From: Chrysomallon squamiferum
Taxonomy: Eukaryota > Mollusca > Gastropoda > Neomphalida > Peltospiridae
Length of the DNA: 64,000 nucleotides
Assembly: GCA_012295275.1 (NCBI GenBank)
Contig: CM022665.1
Span: 4,066,167 to 4,130,166 of the forward strand
Reading direction: 5' to 3'
Made by a program: the position numbers and the translations under genes. The notes below the pieces were generated by a model. The model did no database searches, was not told where the DNA came from, and saw only the letters and a program-made list of their open reading frames with translations. This document shows, in pieces, positions 1 through 46,983 of this stretch; positions within the stretch are counted from its first letter, which is position 1; each line of letters begins with the position of its first letter.

Positions 1-202
1 GCTGTATGATATATTTAAATTAACACATAGTTAATAACAAGTGAAGTGTCCTTTAGCTCTAAATTTAAAAGACTTCATAAAATGTTCTACTTTATTTATT
101 TATTTATTGGTTTTAATTTTACCTTTGTTTAGTTACTGAACAATATAAAAAGATGTATCAACATAATACATTATTATGATATCTTACTAGGTATGAACTT
201 AC

Positions 203-898
203 TTAATGTTTTCCTGTTGCCTGTTTTCATGTGAACTTCCTCTGCATCATCCAGAACAAGATTCATGTACTCATCAAAACCCTGAAATAAAACATTTAAA
301 TAGTCATGATACAACTAAACTGATTATTTAAGACTGATGTTGAGAAATATCTTCACAACATTAAATTATTTCAGTAATTTAGTTTAACAAACAAAAGTAA
401 AGACTGATGTAACCACACTGAACTCATTGTGAAATATAAATGAAAGTATTTTATATGTAATACAATATAAATAAAGAAATATGTAACTTTCTAAACATCC
501 TGATGTAAATTCTTGTGCATTTAGAAATTACAGCATTTTTTTTTCTAGTTAATATTTTTTTTACACAAATATTTTCTGAATGTACCAGAGATATGGAGCT
601 AAAACAGTTAATATAAATACTAACTAAAAGAACTTACTGCTGACAAAATGTATAAATTATTTTTCTTAAATTTGTTTCCCCCAAATGTCAAAGAAGTTAA
701 ATATAAATAAGATAATTCCATGCTAACTTACCACAATACAACCTTCTATTCTGAGATTAACTTGTTCATACAACCATACTTGAATTCTTGATCTCTGCAA
801 AACAAATTTATCACATGATAATGGTAAGCTTACAGATTAAAAATTGAATTTATGAATAAGTATAACAATAATTTTCAACTTTCAAGAAGACATTTTAC

Positions 899-936
<38 letters not shown>

Positions 937-2612
937 TAATAATTTTTTAATTTTAATAACAATCTTAGATTCTTAGAGTAAAATCTCCAAAATATAAGAA
1001 CAGACAACAATTTATTTCTCTCATTAACATTTTTCAGTTTGTTGAAAATAAAATTTACAGAAGTTAGGAAGAAATATTTTTTAATACTCACATTTTGTAA
1101 ATATCTGAAAATCAAATTCTGGAGCAAAGTCAAGGAAATATTTTGATGTATTAAATTATACTAAAACAGAAATTACAAAACAAAGATGAAAAAGTAACTG
1201 TTGATGATTAAAACAATTTTACATTTATGACTTCATTTAAAAATAATATCACCTCAAAATAAGTTTCAATTCTTAATGTGACTTTTTTTTTTTTTTTTTA
1301 TATTTTATTAAATAAATGGATAAAATTCTGACTATATATTAGTATTGATGGAACAATATCTTCTGTCCTGGCTTGGTAAACACTAATTCTTTTAAAATAA
1401 GACATTATGAAAAATAATTAGTCCTCTTTAAGTACAGACCTGATATTCTTGTAAATGTATTTTTTAAGTTCACAACACAGATAAAAGTAAATACAAACTA
1501 CTGCAAAATTTCTAACTTGTTCATCAAACTCTGTCATGCATAATGTACAGAATCACACATTAATCTGCAATACAGATTTAGATACTGAAATGGTCTAAAG
1601 TCTTTCAAATGATTCTAGGAAAAAGTCACAATTTTTAACTAATTTTTAATATATTGGCTTGATCTTTCATGGAATTGCATGGTGAGACGGATGTGGGTCT
1701 GATCTGCAGCATGATTGTGAGGTTCAACTGCTTCTGGGTGCTCTGTCTGAAAGTCTGTTAACACAGAACCTCAACAATTACCAGTAGATCTTTTCACACA
1801 TTACTTGTTTGGATACAGATTTTGTTACCACCCGTATTGCTATGAATAACTTCCATTTTAAATATACTTCTGATACTAGAGCTAGCTGGATATTATTTAG
1901 TGAAACACATTTTATATCTATCCTAATCAGTAAGCTAGAACCAATTATCACCCCTGCATAATATGAAGCCTTTCTTTAATCTAATCTAATTGACCTAATC
2001 AATAAGCTTAACAATTTCCCCATACAAACTATGATGCCACATTCAAAACTCTAGAAACCCATGCATTTTGTTATGTAAAAATTGTGACTTTTTTCAAATA
2101 TCTCTATACTTAACACTGCTGGTCTACAATTTGTACAAGAGTGTGGCTGTCCACTTTTGTTTTGTTTTTCTGCATTTCACTTTTAAATAATTAGTTTGAA
2201 AGAAAGTAACTTTTTATCACTGATATTACTACGTGGGTTAAATATAAATGTCTCTCATTATCATGAGGTGTAAACAAATACTATTAGTATTATATATGTT
2301 ATTGATAAAGCTGAATGGGATCCCGTAGATGGATAGACTTGATATTGGGGAATAAATATATTAATTATTATTGCTGTTTAAAGAAACAAAAATTTATACA
2401 TTTAATGAATGAGAATCATTTAGTGGTTCTACATATTAAAGTGCACAAATACTTATATACTGATCAAACACTTCAAAATGTGAAAACTGATAATATCACG
2501 TTTATAATTCTACTACTGAACAAAGACAAAAATATATATTTTTTTAAATAGAAAAGGATACAATTGGTTGCACCATAACCTTCTGAACCTTTTGACCGCC
2601 TTTGTAAGCCAT
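203..2612 (-). CDS. SNRPE: Small nuclear ribonucleoprotein E (SmE), partial: 3' exon off the window
   Basis: SmE is one of the seven Sm proteins that form the ring around the Sm site of U1, U2, U4, U5 and minor-class snRNAs. Four minus-strand exons join in frame: 2612-2562 (ATG at 2612; 17 codons, [17 protein letters not shown]), 1118-1092 (NLIFRYLQN), 794-732 ([19 protein letters not shown]-like, with Leu for Met in the NLRIEG segment) and 281-203 ([17 protein letters not shown], then KTGNRKTL and one extra base). They give about 73 of the roughly 92 residues usual for SmE. The [14 protein letters not shown] segment is the Sm1 motif. The final exon (Sm2) is not visible in bases 1-202 and should lie to the left. 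All boundaries are GT-AG and phases agree. The first intron has U12-type signals. I am confident of the family from the near-universal conservation of this protein. Confidence 0.96.
1119..2561 (-). other. U12-type (minor spliceosome) intron 1 of SNRPE
   Basis: Read on the minus strand, the intron starts GTATCCTTTTC at 2561, which matches the U12-type donor consensus RTATCCTT exactly. Its end contains TTCCTTGAC (1137 down to 1129), a perfect match to the branch-site consensus TTCCTTRAY. The branch adenosine at 1130 lies 11 bases from the end of the AG (1119), the short spacing typical of this class, and there is no polypyrimidine tract between them. No other donor in the four genes has this sequence. 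Confidence 0.9.
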
Positions 2613-2619
2613 AGTGATA

Positions 2620-2765
2620 TGTTACTGTCTGAAATGCTGTTTTCAATTTAATAAAAAATTTTTTCGTAGAAACACGTTGTAGGATCGCACCGGAAAATGC
2701 TGTCGATAAATACGACAGCGCGGGCAAAATGGCGTCGATAAAAACGGACGCGCTGAAATAATGAA
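2620..2765. promoter_or_regulatory. Likely SNRPE promoter with ETS-like and YY1-like motifs
   Basis: This block just upstream of the SNRPE start codon keeps many CpG dinucleotides in an otherwise AT-rich, CpG-poor background. It contains ACCGGAA at 2689-2695, an ETS-family core, and CAAAATGGCG at 2725-2734, which matches the YY1 core. A small inverted repeat CTGTCG/CGACAG flanks 2700-2718. ETS and YY1 sites are common in TATA-less promoters of housekeeping genes. The transcription start is inferred, and whether the block also serves the divergent CAPS2 gene 3.9 kb away is unknown. Confidence 0.5.
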
Positions 2766-5700
2766 AGAAAAACTGCGCAAAGAACCTAAATAATATTATT
2801 TATTTTATTTCCTTTCTATATGACCGCAGTAACTTACAATTTTACTATAATTTTATTATATATACTATAATTATAAAATGTACATATATAAATTTAAAAT
2901 ATTTAGTTTATTTTGTTGCTTTTGCTAGGATACAAACAAAATTGATTCCTGATTGCCCAACGTTACGCACTTTACGTGATATTGTTAACATATAAAAAGA
3001 AACATTCCGTTTTAATAAATATATATTGTGTATAGCTTCTAAAGTTACCGTAGGATTTAATATTGAAAATAACGAAATGCTTTTCTGACTGAAAGGTCGT
3101 ATCTTTAAAATAAAGAAACTGTGTTTATTGATTTTTGTTTCAGAACTCGTATTCACAAATAAAATAAATGAACAAACGAATGAATAATAATAATAATGTC
3201 ATTGTGGCACAGCTACCAGAATTACAGGCAGTCTGGCCTTAAGATATAACCCATCCATTTAAATTACTCTGTCTGAGCTTTCGCAGACGACAAAGAAGAT
3301 AATAATGCCATATAAAAATTGTATTTAATGTTCGAATTTAATTGTCACTATTTAAACATGAGCAAATTCCTAATATGACACATAATTTTCTAACAGAAGA
3401 TATAAACATTAAAAATTTAAAGTTTTCTTGCAAAAATGTTTTTTATGTAACTTCAACTACATGTGTGTATAACAGCTTGTACCAGAATTTCAAAATTTAA
3501 ATTTATAATGTATTGAACATTTTCTAAAATGGTTTTAACAAATTTGTTAATTATACATGATCGTTCTTTGAAACACTTGAAATGAAGTTTTAACGATGCG
3601 TCAGAAGTTATAGGCGAAAAGAAGTCGACAAACAACATGTTATTTCCGTATCCGCTAACATATTTGTCGTCCTGAGGATGTTGAAAGTAAAATAATAAAC
3701 AGGTAACTAGGTTAAAGTATATCATTATCAGTATATTGTTTAGTTTGTTGTCAGTTATTAATCGACAGATAAAAAATTCGGTTGAGATAAATAATTATTT
3801 TTATCACAAGGAAAATTAGTCCAAATGAGTATACTATAGTAAATATTCAAATTCAAAAAGTTGAAAAACAGAATTAATTTAAAATTAAACGAAGGTACTC
3901 GTACTGGATCCTGACAAACTTGGTATTGATAGAAACAACATATTCAGTTTGATATTTTTTCCTTCATAATGTATGAAAAAACGGATTTGTCTCTGACATT
4001 TTGCAACATAAATACAGAATATCTCATATACCTGTATACAGTGTTACGAGTGTATTATATGTCAAAATTTAGCTTTTGATGAGTTATAAAGCTACACAGT
4101 ACTTTTAAGCTAGTTGCTAATACTCATGAATTATAATTGATCGCATTAATTATCTCAAATGTACCTTATGCCTTAATTATGCAATTCTCAAAAACTCAAC
4201 AGAAATTAAATCAGTACGCAACAAGATTTTTTTTCTAGACTGATGAATTGTATAGGACTTTATATTTAAGTATTTTGTTAACATTAATTTTTACCAGTTA
4301 ATTAATAGCATTAATTAGTGTTTATTTGCCTTATCCCTTCATTATACAGCTCTAACATTTCCAGAAAAATCGGACCAATGTACATGAATTATATCTGAAA
4401 ATATAATTTTTGATAGGTTTAGAACCATCATACACAATCTTTGCAGTATGCCACATAAATACTTGGTCATTCAATAAAATTAACAAAATGTTAAACTTAT
4501 ATGATATCAGCTGTGGCTGCATTGTTTTTATTTCCATCATTTTCTGAGAACACCACAAATTTTGGTATCCAAAATTTACTGTCTGTCTATTTGTATGAAA
4601 TTTGGCAGTCTGTGAGAGAAATGCATAATTTGTAATTTGTTTTGGATTTAAAGTCTCAAGTAAGCTTACCTTGTAAAATTTCTCTGTTGATTCTCTGTCA
4701 AAAAATAAATACTGTGATGAAGCAGAATATGTATGCTATGTCATATTTGTTGTTTTATGAAATTATGTAAAAATAATGATGAAGTAGAAGTGCAAGTGAG
4801 AGAACTGTCTTCAAGGTAAGCAAAAACACATCATAACAATCAAGCAACCTTCCACAGTGGCACATTTATGTCTTTTGTCACATACCTACTTATTTTCTAT
4901 TGTTTTTACATGTAACTTGAACAAAAGTGACCCTGAAGACAATGAAATTTAGAGAAACAGCCATAATGTCTTCATTTTTCTATAATTCTAAAACAAGGCT
5001 ACAGAGGAATATGTCGACAGTGTTATCATAGAATTGTCTTCTGATTTGCAAACAGACTGCCAGGGACAGAAATAAGTGATAACATTCTAAACGCACTTGT
5101 CAGTAATGAGACATAGCATTGTCACATAAATATGGCAAGTGCACTTTTTCCAGAATGAATTAGAAAACATACTCATATATAGATTTCCATCTGACTGCAT
5201 GATACTGAAATTAAATATGTAAATTTTCTTCAGGTTATGAAAAGAATATTTTTGATGCATAACATTCAGGTGATTCTATGGTTCTTTAATAAAAAAAACT
5301 GAAAATTTGTTTGAATGAAGTTATAAAATTGTTGTTTTTGGGGGATTTTTTTCCAAAATTTTGTTCAAGCAAAATTACACAGAAAGAAACACAAGCAAGG
5401 TGATCTGAGTGCAACATGCTGCAGCCAATGTTTATCATTTTTGGCTTGGAAATTTTGTGACATCAATTTTGGGCTGTGAAAACTGATATTGGCATACCTA
5501 ATTACTGACTTAGACCTTTGGGATAGTCATGTAGTTAGTTGTTTAGAGAGTTTATTTTAAGAATGTGGATTATTTAATATTCAGTTTTGTAAGTGCATCA
5601 CAATAGGTATGCCAAAAAAAAAAAAATGAAGTTAGTCTGATTCTGTTCTTATTCATTAACATTTCAGATGATAACAAGATGTTTATGATTAGTCAGTTAT

Positions 5701-6499
5701 TACAAAAGTTGCAATATTTTATTTAATTAAAAAAAATCAGAGGCATTTTTCTAAACACAAATATCTTTAATATTAATATTTGACCATTTTCTGGGAGACT
5801 TGAAGTTAAAGTAATCATAATTTTACAAGAATGAAAACAATGTAACAGAACGAAAATTCTCAACAAAAATTGCTTGAGATAACATACCCAAAATGGATTA
5901 GAATGTAACTTAACATGCAATGGCTTATTCACATATGCATAAACTAAACATTTAATACCCTGAAGTGGAAGTAAAATAAACACCCAATCAAATGGCAGTA
6001 CTTTGATCAGGTGACCTAACTTACGGCGATAATAATTTGTTTAAAAGCAATACCACCAAATCATGTTTTGTTTTCCCCAGGAGGTTGAAAACAGTTCATG
6101 TTCAATTGATTTTGATGATGATATTAAGTCTCTAAAGTGGTTTTATTGTAGAAAACTTAAAAATGGACAAACAACAACACTCTGGAACATGGGTAGGTTT
6201 ACTATAATTTCACATACTAAAATCTGTCAAGGTTTAAAGAAATTTTTTAATCATCTTTTTGAAATAACTCTTTTCCAAACTTTTTTTTCTCTACAGAATT
6301 CAGCTGAGATGAAAACAAAAGTGTGTCACAAATATGTTCCAAAACTTTCCATTTTCATTTTTGAATATTGTGTTACTGACATTTTTCTGTTTTTCTGAAT
6401 ATTGCATGTGGACCTTTTTTTTTTTTTTAATGCACGTTGTTTCAAGAAACAAAAAAGGAGCATATGATGACTATTTTTTCCCTTTTTTTTTTCTCACAG
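2766..6499. other. Intergenic interval between SNRPE and CAPS2
   Basis: Divergent interval that should contain the CAPS2 promoter and any 5' non-coding exons. I see no recognisable protein. A CpG-retaining stretch at about 3590-3680 carries an unrecognised minus-strand reading frame. A 112-base segment at 6081-6192 looks like an exon, with a pyrimidine-AG acceptor and a GTAGGT donor, but it does not join in frame to the CAPS2 start exon, so at most it is untranslated leader. A 12-base inverted repeat (TTGGCATACCT) lies near 5490 and 5605. Confidence 0.5.
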
Positions 6500-16114
<9,615 letters not shown>

Positions 16115-16559
16115 TACGTTAATTTTATCACTTTGCAAAAGATTCTCAGAAACACGTGGACTATTACATCTGGCACATTATTTTGGGATTTTGCAAACAT
16201 TCTCAGAAACATCTGGACTGTCTAGAACATTGTTACAAGATTTTTGAAAATTCTAAGATATACTTGCATTATTTGATATTTATTCCAGAAGTTTGAAAAA
16301 AAAAAAAAAAAAAATGTTTGAACTGTTCTAAGAAATATTTTCTCTGTCTATAACATTGTTTCAAGATTTTTCAGATGTTCTAAGAAATACTTGCTCCATC
16401 TAGTACACTAAGATTTTGCAATAATTCCCAGAAATACTTGTATTATCTAGTGGTATACTAGTATTAACTGTGATTATCTGTGATAACACACTATTGTCCC
16501 ATTTGCTAATTTGTTATGCGATGCTTTCATCATTTTCATTTTTAATATTTTACTCTCTA

Positions 16560-16565
16560 AATAAA
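16560..16565 (+). terminator. Candidate polyadenylation signal of CAPS2
   Basis: AATAAA 446 bases after the stop codon, just past the 3' UTR repeat. The background is AT-rich and further candidates exist downstream, so the choice is tentative. Confidence 0.35.
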
Positions 16566-17213
16566 ATGTTTTAGCTTATTGATTAGTTTGTCAATGTGGA
16601 CACTAGATATATTTGTTTAAATTTATGTAGCTAAATTAATAACCATTTCAAAGCAGTTTTTATAGTTGCAGGTAGAGAATACGATATTCTGGCATGCTGC
16701 TTTTTTTATATTGTATAATGTATGTTTAAAACACTATTTATTTTTTATTGGCTTTGAAATTATTATTCACATTGTATCAGAGTATATTTGCCTTCATTTA
16801 CATTAACAAAGTTATTCATTTTTCAGTATGTAATTCTGCTGTCTTTTATATAATGACTTGAAATGGTATTTGTTTTCTTCAGTGAAAACTGTTCTGTGAA
16901 ATCTTGGTATGCATTCCACTCAAAAGGTTGTGAAATATTTTTTACTGGAAAATATACCTGAATCATTCAGTGAATGTGTGTGTGACATAACACTTTTCAG
17001 TTGACCTCGCTAAAGGTGCTCGAGAATTTTTTTTTTTTTTTTAAATTTTATAGTAATTAAATATTTATTTGTTGTCAAATAACTTACTTCATTGTTGTTA
17101 GTGATATTTATTGAATATTAATGTGGTTTTTTTCATGTTTTTTTACTTTTTAATTAAACAGTTTTAGAATATTTTTGTAAGTAGAATGAAGATTACTTAC
17201 CTACATTTCTACT

Positions 17214-17814
17214 GATAAATACACACTCCTCACTTAATGACCTATCTGTTGACAGTACTGACTTATGCCTATCTCTTTGACCACTTGGTAGTGTAAACCA
17301 TGAGAACTTTGGTCATTGAAATGCAGTGCAGTGTCTCATTGTTTTAAGCATGTTATCTAGTATTATTCATTCTCATTCATTCCTTCAATCTGTCAGTATT
17401 GACTTCACTAGCATTCACAATCTCCAAGTTTACTTATTACATCCATGAATTTGTAACTTAACTTCACGGAACAAGATATAATTTTAGCTATGTTGTGTAA
17501 TATGTAAGAATTATGCAAATTTAAACAAAGTTATCAACTTGGAGTTTCCTTTAAAATAAATAAAAAAGGTTATGCATATTTACAGTAATGTACTGCTAGA
17601 GTTAATTTCTTCTGTAATATACATTTAAAATCATTAAATATTCCTGTTTGAAGGTGACACTAAAACAATATTTACAGATGGTTGACACTGACCCACTACC
17701 AGTATGCTGTACTTCAGATAAAGGTATGGGGCAACTTCTGGCTTCTTGACCAATTGATTCAGTGACCTATTAGTACAAACGGAACTTGATCATTAAGTGA
17801 GGACTGTCTGTATT
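17214..17814. mobile_element. MITE-like element with ~22-bp terminal inverted repeats
   Basis: The left end ACACACTCCTCACTTAATGA (17221-17240) is mirrored by the right end TCATTAAGTGAGGACTGTCT (17790-17809); the shared core is TCCTCACTTAATGA. The ends sit about 600 bases apart and the interior has no transposase frame. The style of the ends (CCTC, ACTTAATGA, GGTC-like steps) recalls pogo/Tigger-type non-autonomous DNA transposons, but this is inference. Target-site duplication is unclear; AAT/ATT lies at the two sides. Confidence 0.5.
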
Positions 17815-18250
17815 TTTGAATTTATAAATACATTTCTAAATTATATATTGTTTATATGCTATAATTATTTTTTATCTGTAGTAAACTCCCTCCAAATTGT
17901 ATTTTAATTTTTACATTCTTTTTTTTCTGGTACATTAAATTTTGTTCTTTTAATTTTTAATAAAATAATAAAAAATATCAGATGTTACATTTATTTCATT
18001 CTTGTAAGTCTTAATGTTCACTGGTCTCTGTATGGAAGCCAAATCTGTAACTTAGAACTGTTTTTCATTCTGTAATACCTACAGTTTTCTACATTGTAAT
18101 TAGAAAAAATATTCAGTGTTGAGGATATAAAAAGAACATTTTTAATGAAGGCTGCCTTAAAATATATTCCATCCTGCTATTACCATTCTTTCCTTTTTTT
18201 TTTTTTTTTTAACTTTTTACATTCCAGGTGAATGTCTTTTAATGTTGAAA

Positions 18251-18291
<41 letters not shown>

Positions 18292-18304
18292 TGAAAAAAC
18301 TAAA

Positions 18305-18790
18305 GATTATTCCATTAGTACTGCTTTCATCTGTATTCATGCTTAATTATTTACATGTAACAGTAATTTGTAAAATAAGATCATTTTGTGGCCATATTAT
18401 ATTATTTAGTAAAATAAAAACATTTACTAATTATTCTGTCCATTTCCACTGCTTTTATTTGTGATGTAATAAATATGTGGTTTATTTGTGACACGAATTT
18501 GTGAAGTTGTAGCATTTTGTGGTCATTTAGTAAAATAAAAACATTCAGTAACTATTCCGTCCATTTTCAGTGCATTTATTTATTTTCAATAAATCTGTTG
18601 TTTGTTTATCTCTAACATTAATTTGTAAAATGAGAGCATTTTGTGACCATTTTAATTAGTAAATTCAAAACATTTAATAGCTTTTCAAAAATAATTTGTT
18701 AAATCAAAGCACTTGATGGCAAAATTAAGTAACTGATTTGTAAAATTCAAAGTATTTGTGGCTGTTGTGATTAGAAAATGAATGTTTTGA
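18305..18790. repeat. Long-period (~150 bp) tandem repeat
   Basis: Three to four diverged copies share AATTTGTAAAATAAGATCAT, TTTTGTGGCCAT, TTTAGTAAAATAAAAACATT and a TCTGTCCATTTCCACTGC-like block. Examples begin near 18365, 18495 and 18620. Confidence 0.7.
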
Positions 18791-19360
18791 GTCAAATCTT
18801 TAAGTGTGTGGGTTTTTTTTTTTTTTTTATATAATAATGTGGGGGTATTTTATTTTATTTTATGTTTATTTTATATTTTTATATTTTTATTGGGTTTTTT
18901 TTGGGGGGGGGGAGAGGTTATATAAATTAATACCATTATTTTCTGCTGGTTTAATGTATTTTAATAACTGACTTTGACATAGACTGACAGACTGGATTTC
19001 AGTCACACTATAACAGGCCATGGATTTGTAGTTTCCTAAATATTCTTTATGACTGCTGATAAAAACATTTTAAAATAATAACAAACAGATGTGTAATATT
19101 AATATATTATTTATTTTTTAATATATTTATTTCATTACAGATTCAACAAGATATATGTTCAACAACTGACATAATATCTAAAAAGTTAATTTTATATATC
19201 TTTCTAAACAAAACCAGTGCAATATGACTGAAGTAACAAGAAAAAATAAAGGCCAACCACTGTCACTGTGTTTTTAGTTTTTATTACAAAAAAACTACAC
19301 TTGTATCAACATTTTTATTTATTTATTTATTTATTTATTTATTTTTTTTTATTTTTATTA

Positions 19361-19394
<34 letters not shown>

Positions 19395-20014
19395 TTTTTT
19401 TTTTTTTTTATTATTTTGCTCTTTTTTTTTCAGTTCAGTATTTTCCTACAATAAACTGAGTAATTAGGGGCCTTCATTATTTTCTTGTTTGCAGGGTTGA
19501 AAGTATAAAGATTTCTATTGCAACAAACAGAACAACAGATAAAATATATAGATTAAAAAGTAACAAAAGTAATAATATATTGCAATGTATATACTTGTAA
19601 GCAGTAAGAAGAGAAAATATATATAAATAAAAATACTACAAACAAGAAACAAATAATTTTAAACATTTTTTTTGTTTTTTGTTAATAAGATTTATGCTAA
19701 AATACATTTATATAATTATTAGGATTACAGCATATTATAATAAATTTAATGTTAATATAAAAAATCTTGTGTACAGAAATCTATTATAGGAAGAGACTCA
19801 TCTAATTTTAGAACTTTCAAATTTGTCTACTTATACTTCTTTTTCTTATAAATTATTAGTGTTCTTAGATGTCTTCTTATACTTATATTAATATTCTTAT
19901 AACTTATATACTTATTATTCGTATATGGCTCCTACTTCTTATTTTTCCTTCTACGTTTTATACATACTATTCTTCTTCTATGTCTTAAACTTACTGTTAT
20001 AAATCTTATAAATC

Positions 20015-20150
20015 TTCTTCTTCTTCTTCTTCTTCTTATTATTATTACTTTATTTATATCATTTTCATATTTTACATTTTTTATTTATAAAAGATTCGTA
20101 TCTGAAACAAGTTAAACATAAATCTGTCATCTAATGCTATTTTTAGAGGA
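20015..20150. repeat. Dispersed repeat copy 1 (AAG/AAT-tailed)
   Basis: A roughly 130-bp segment nearly identical to 27361-27490. The shared core includes AAAAGATTCGTATCTGAAAC followed by AAGTTAAA, then CATAAATCTG. Both copies have a (CTTCTT)n/(ATT)n tract on the same side, like the simple-repeat tail of a retroposed element on the minus strand. Confidence 0.75.
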
Positions 20151-21961
20151 CATTTATCTGACCTGCCATTTTCTTAATTGCAGGAACTAAATGTAATATA
20201 CAATATAAAACCTTAACATGAACGAAAAATATCACAGACAAATGCATAATAATATTTTGTCAATAACAAAAAGTATCATGTTCTAAATATACAAACAACA
20301 TGTACTTGAAAAACTATATAAAACAGTTACAGGTATATATAGTCAATATTGACTTACATGGTGCCTCATTAAGTGACTTCATTAAGCAAAAATATCAAAT
20401 GGTAAGGCTATACATCGATTTTCTAATAATACAGCATTACTACTACACAAAACATCTTAAATGCCATAAAGTCTTTTAATGTAAAGATTCCACACAAGGA
20501 ATGAATTCTTGCCTGATGATGTCAAAAAAGACATTACATCTTCAGTTTTGATTTGACGTAAGGCATTTGGTCTTGACTTGTGATTCTGTGTAAGGCATTT
20601 TAATTCATGTAAGACATTAGAATTTTAGGATTCCACATAAAGTTGAACATATTCTTCATTTTACATTAAATGTAGGGATTTGTGATTTCACACAAAATTT
20701 ATTTTATGAAATTCCACAATAGACATCATATTTTTACACAAAGAATATTGAAATTTTGCCACAAAAGGCATTGATATTTTAAAACAAAAAAACAATATTT
20801 TCTACAAGGAATCAAGCTTGATACTGCAATGAATCCATACTGAAACACATAATCTGTGGATATAATCATTTTTAAAAATGATGATAGATTTCATCATCAA
20901 AATATTCTTTCACTGTTGTGCATTTCCACAGTAAAAACATCATGTTTGAGCTGATATAACTGTTTTAAGTAATTCGTCAAGCTGTCCAAGGTCTTAAAAA
21001 GCTGTTCAAGTTATTTTTTTTTGTAACACTGTATTTCATATTTCACATAGTTGTCACCATTTCTCAAAGAATGTTTCTGAGCTTAGTAATTCACTAATGT
21101 GAAATATATTAATGTAAATGATTTCTATATCTACTTTTGGTGAGTAATAATAATATCATTTATTGTTTCATTTTGTTTTATATATGTATTTTTTAAATTG
21201 TGTTTTCAAATTTTTCTTTTTTGTCTTGAAGCATATGTTTTTCTTTATAAATTTTAGATAATATGAACTGCAGGGCAAGAATAATAATAATTAAAAAAAT
21301 TATTTAATAAAAATAATAAAAATATTTAAAACAAATTTGATCATGTCACCTTATTTATAATTAAAAAGCAACAACAAAAACAAACAAAACAAAAGAAAAC
21401 CATCAAACAAAATAATAAAAAAAAGAAAGAAAAAGAAGAAGATAAAAGTTATTAATACATTTTCTGCAACAGAAAACAATAATAAACATTTAATGATAGA
21501 TCACATTCCCTTCTTCACCAAAAAATATCACTTTCCTAATACTTTTTTTTAAAAACAAAAGAACCCCAACATTTGTTATAAAAATAATTTTAAAACTGAA
21601 ACCTTTCCATTATTGCCCCAGCAATAATCATACTTAAATCAAGCTACATATAATTTCCTTTAAAATCTCAGCAATAACTTTGTCAAAATCAAAATACATG
21701 TAATTCTCTTTTAACGACAGATTTCTCTAAATCAAGACATACATAATCTCTATGTTACATCTCCAACAAACTATGAAACTTAATATTTTTAAATACCTCA
21801 CGACGAAAATAACAAATATCTTTAAAACATGAAGCATACAACCTCGTCAAACTATAACTAGTCTGATACAAAAATGCAGGCTCTCTGGTTTTCACATTCA
21901 GAAAATGTAAAATTGGTTCCATAATGTAGATAAACAAAACTGAATCTTGAACAAAATGGTT

Positions 21962-46983
<25,022 letters not shown>

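Larger units (their letters stand above)
16566..21961. other. Convergent intergenic interval, CAPS2 and KIAA2012 3' flanks
   Basis: No gene recognised. It contains the MITE-like element, an (AT)n run at 18258-18287, a long-period tandem repeat at 18305-18790, T-rich low-complexity DNA at 19315-19430, a dispersed repeat at 20015-20150 and degenerate repeats of a short CACATAAGG-like motif at 20530-20790. A minus-strand AATAAA (TTTATT at 21159-21164) is a possible end for the KIAA2012 transcript about 800 bases after its stop. Confidence 0.6.

Noticed and set aside
2728-2763. Short plus-strand frame starting ATGGCGTCG in the SNRPE promoter
   Set aside because: Only ten codons, no continuation by splicing that I can support; better explained as a YY1-type motif.
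3453-3725. Minus-strand 90-residue frame with fairly complex sequence between SNRPE and CAPS2
   Set aside because: No family recognised, no convincing donor, and no in-frame partner exon; kept only as a note on the interval.
6081-6192. Exon-like segment upstream of the CAPS2 ATG
   Set aside because: Good acceptor and donor, but joining it to 6500 or to the 6297 segment brings an immediate stop; at most untranslated leader.
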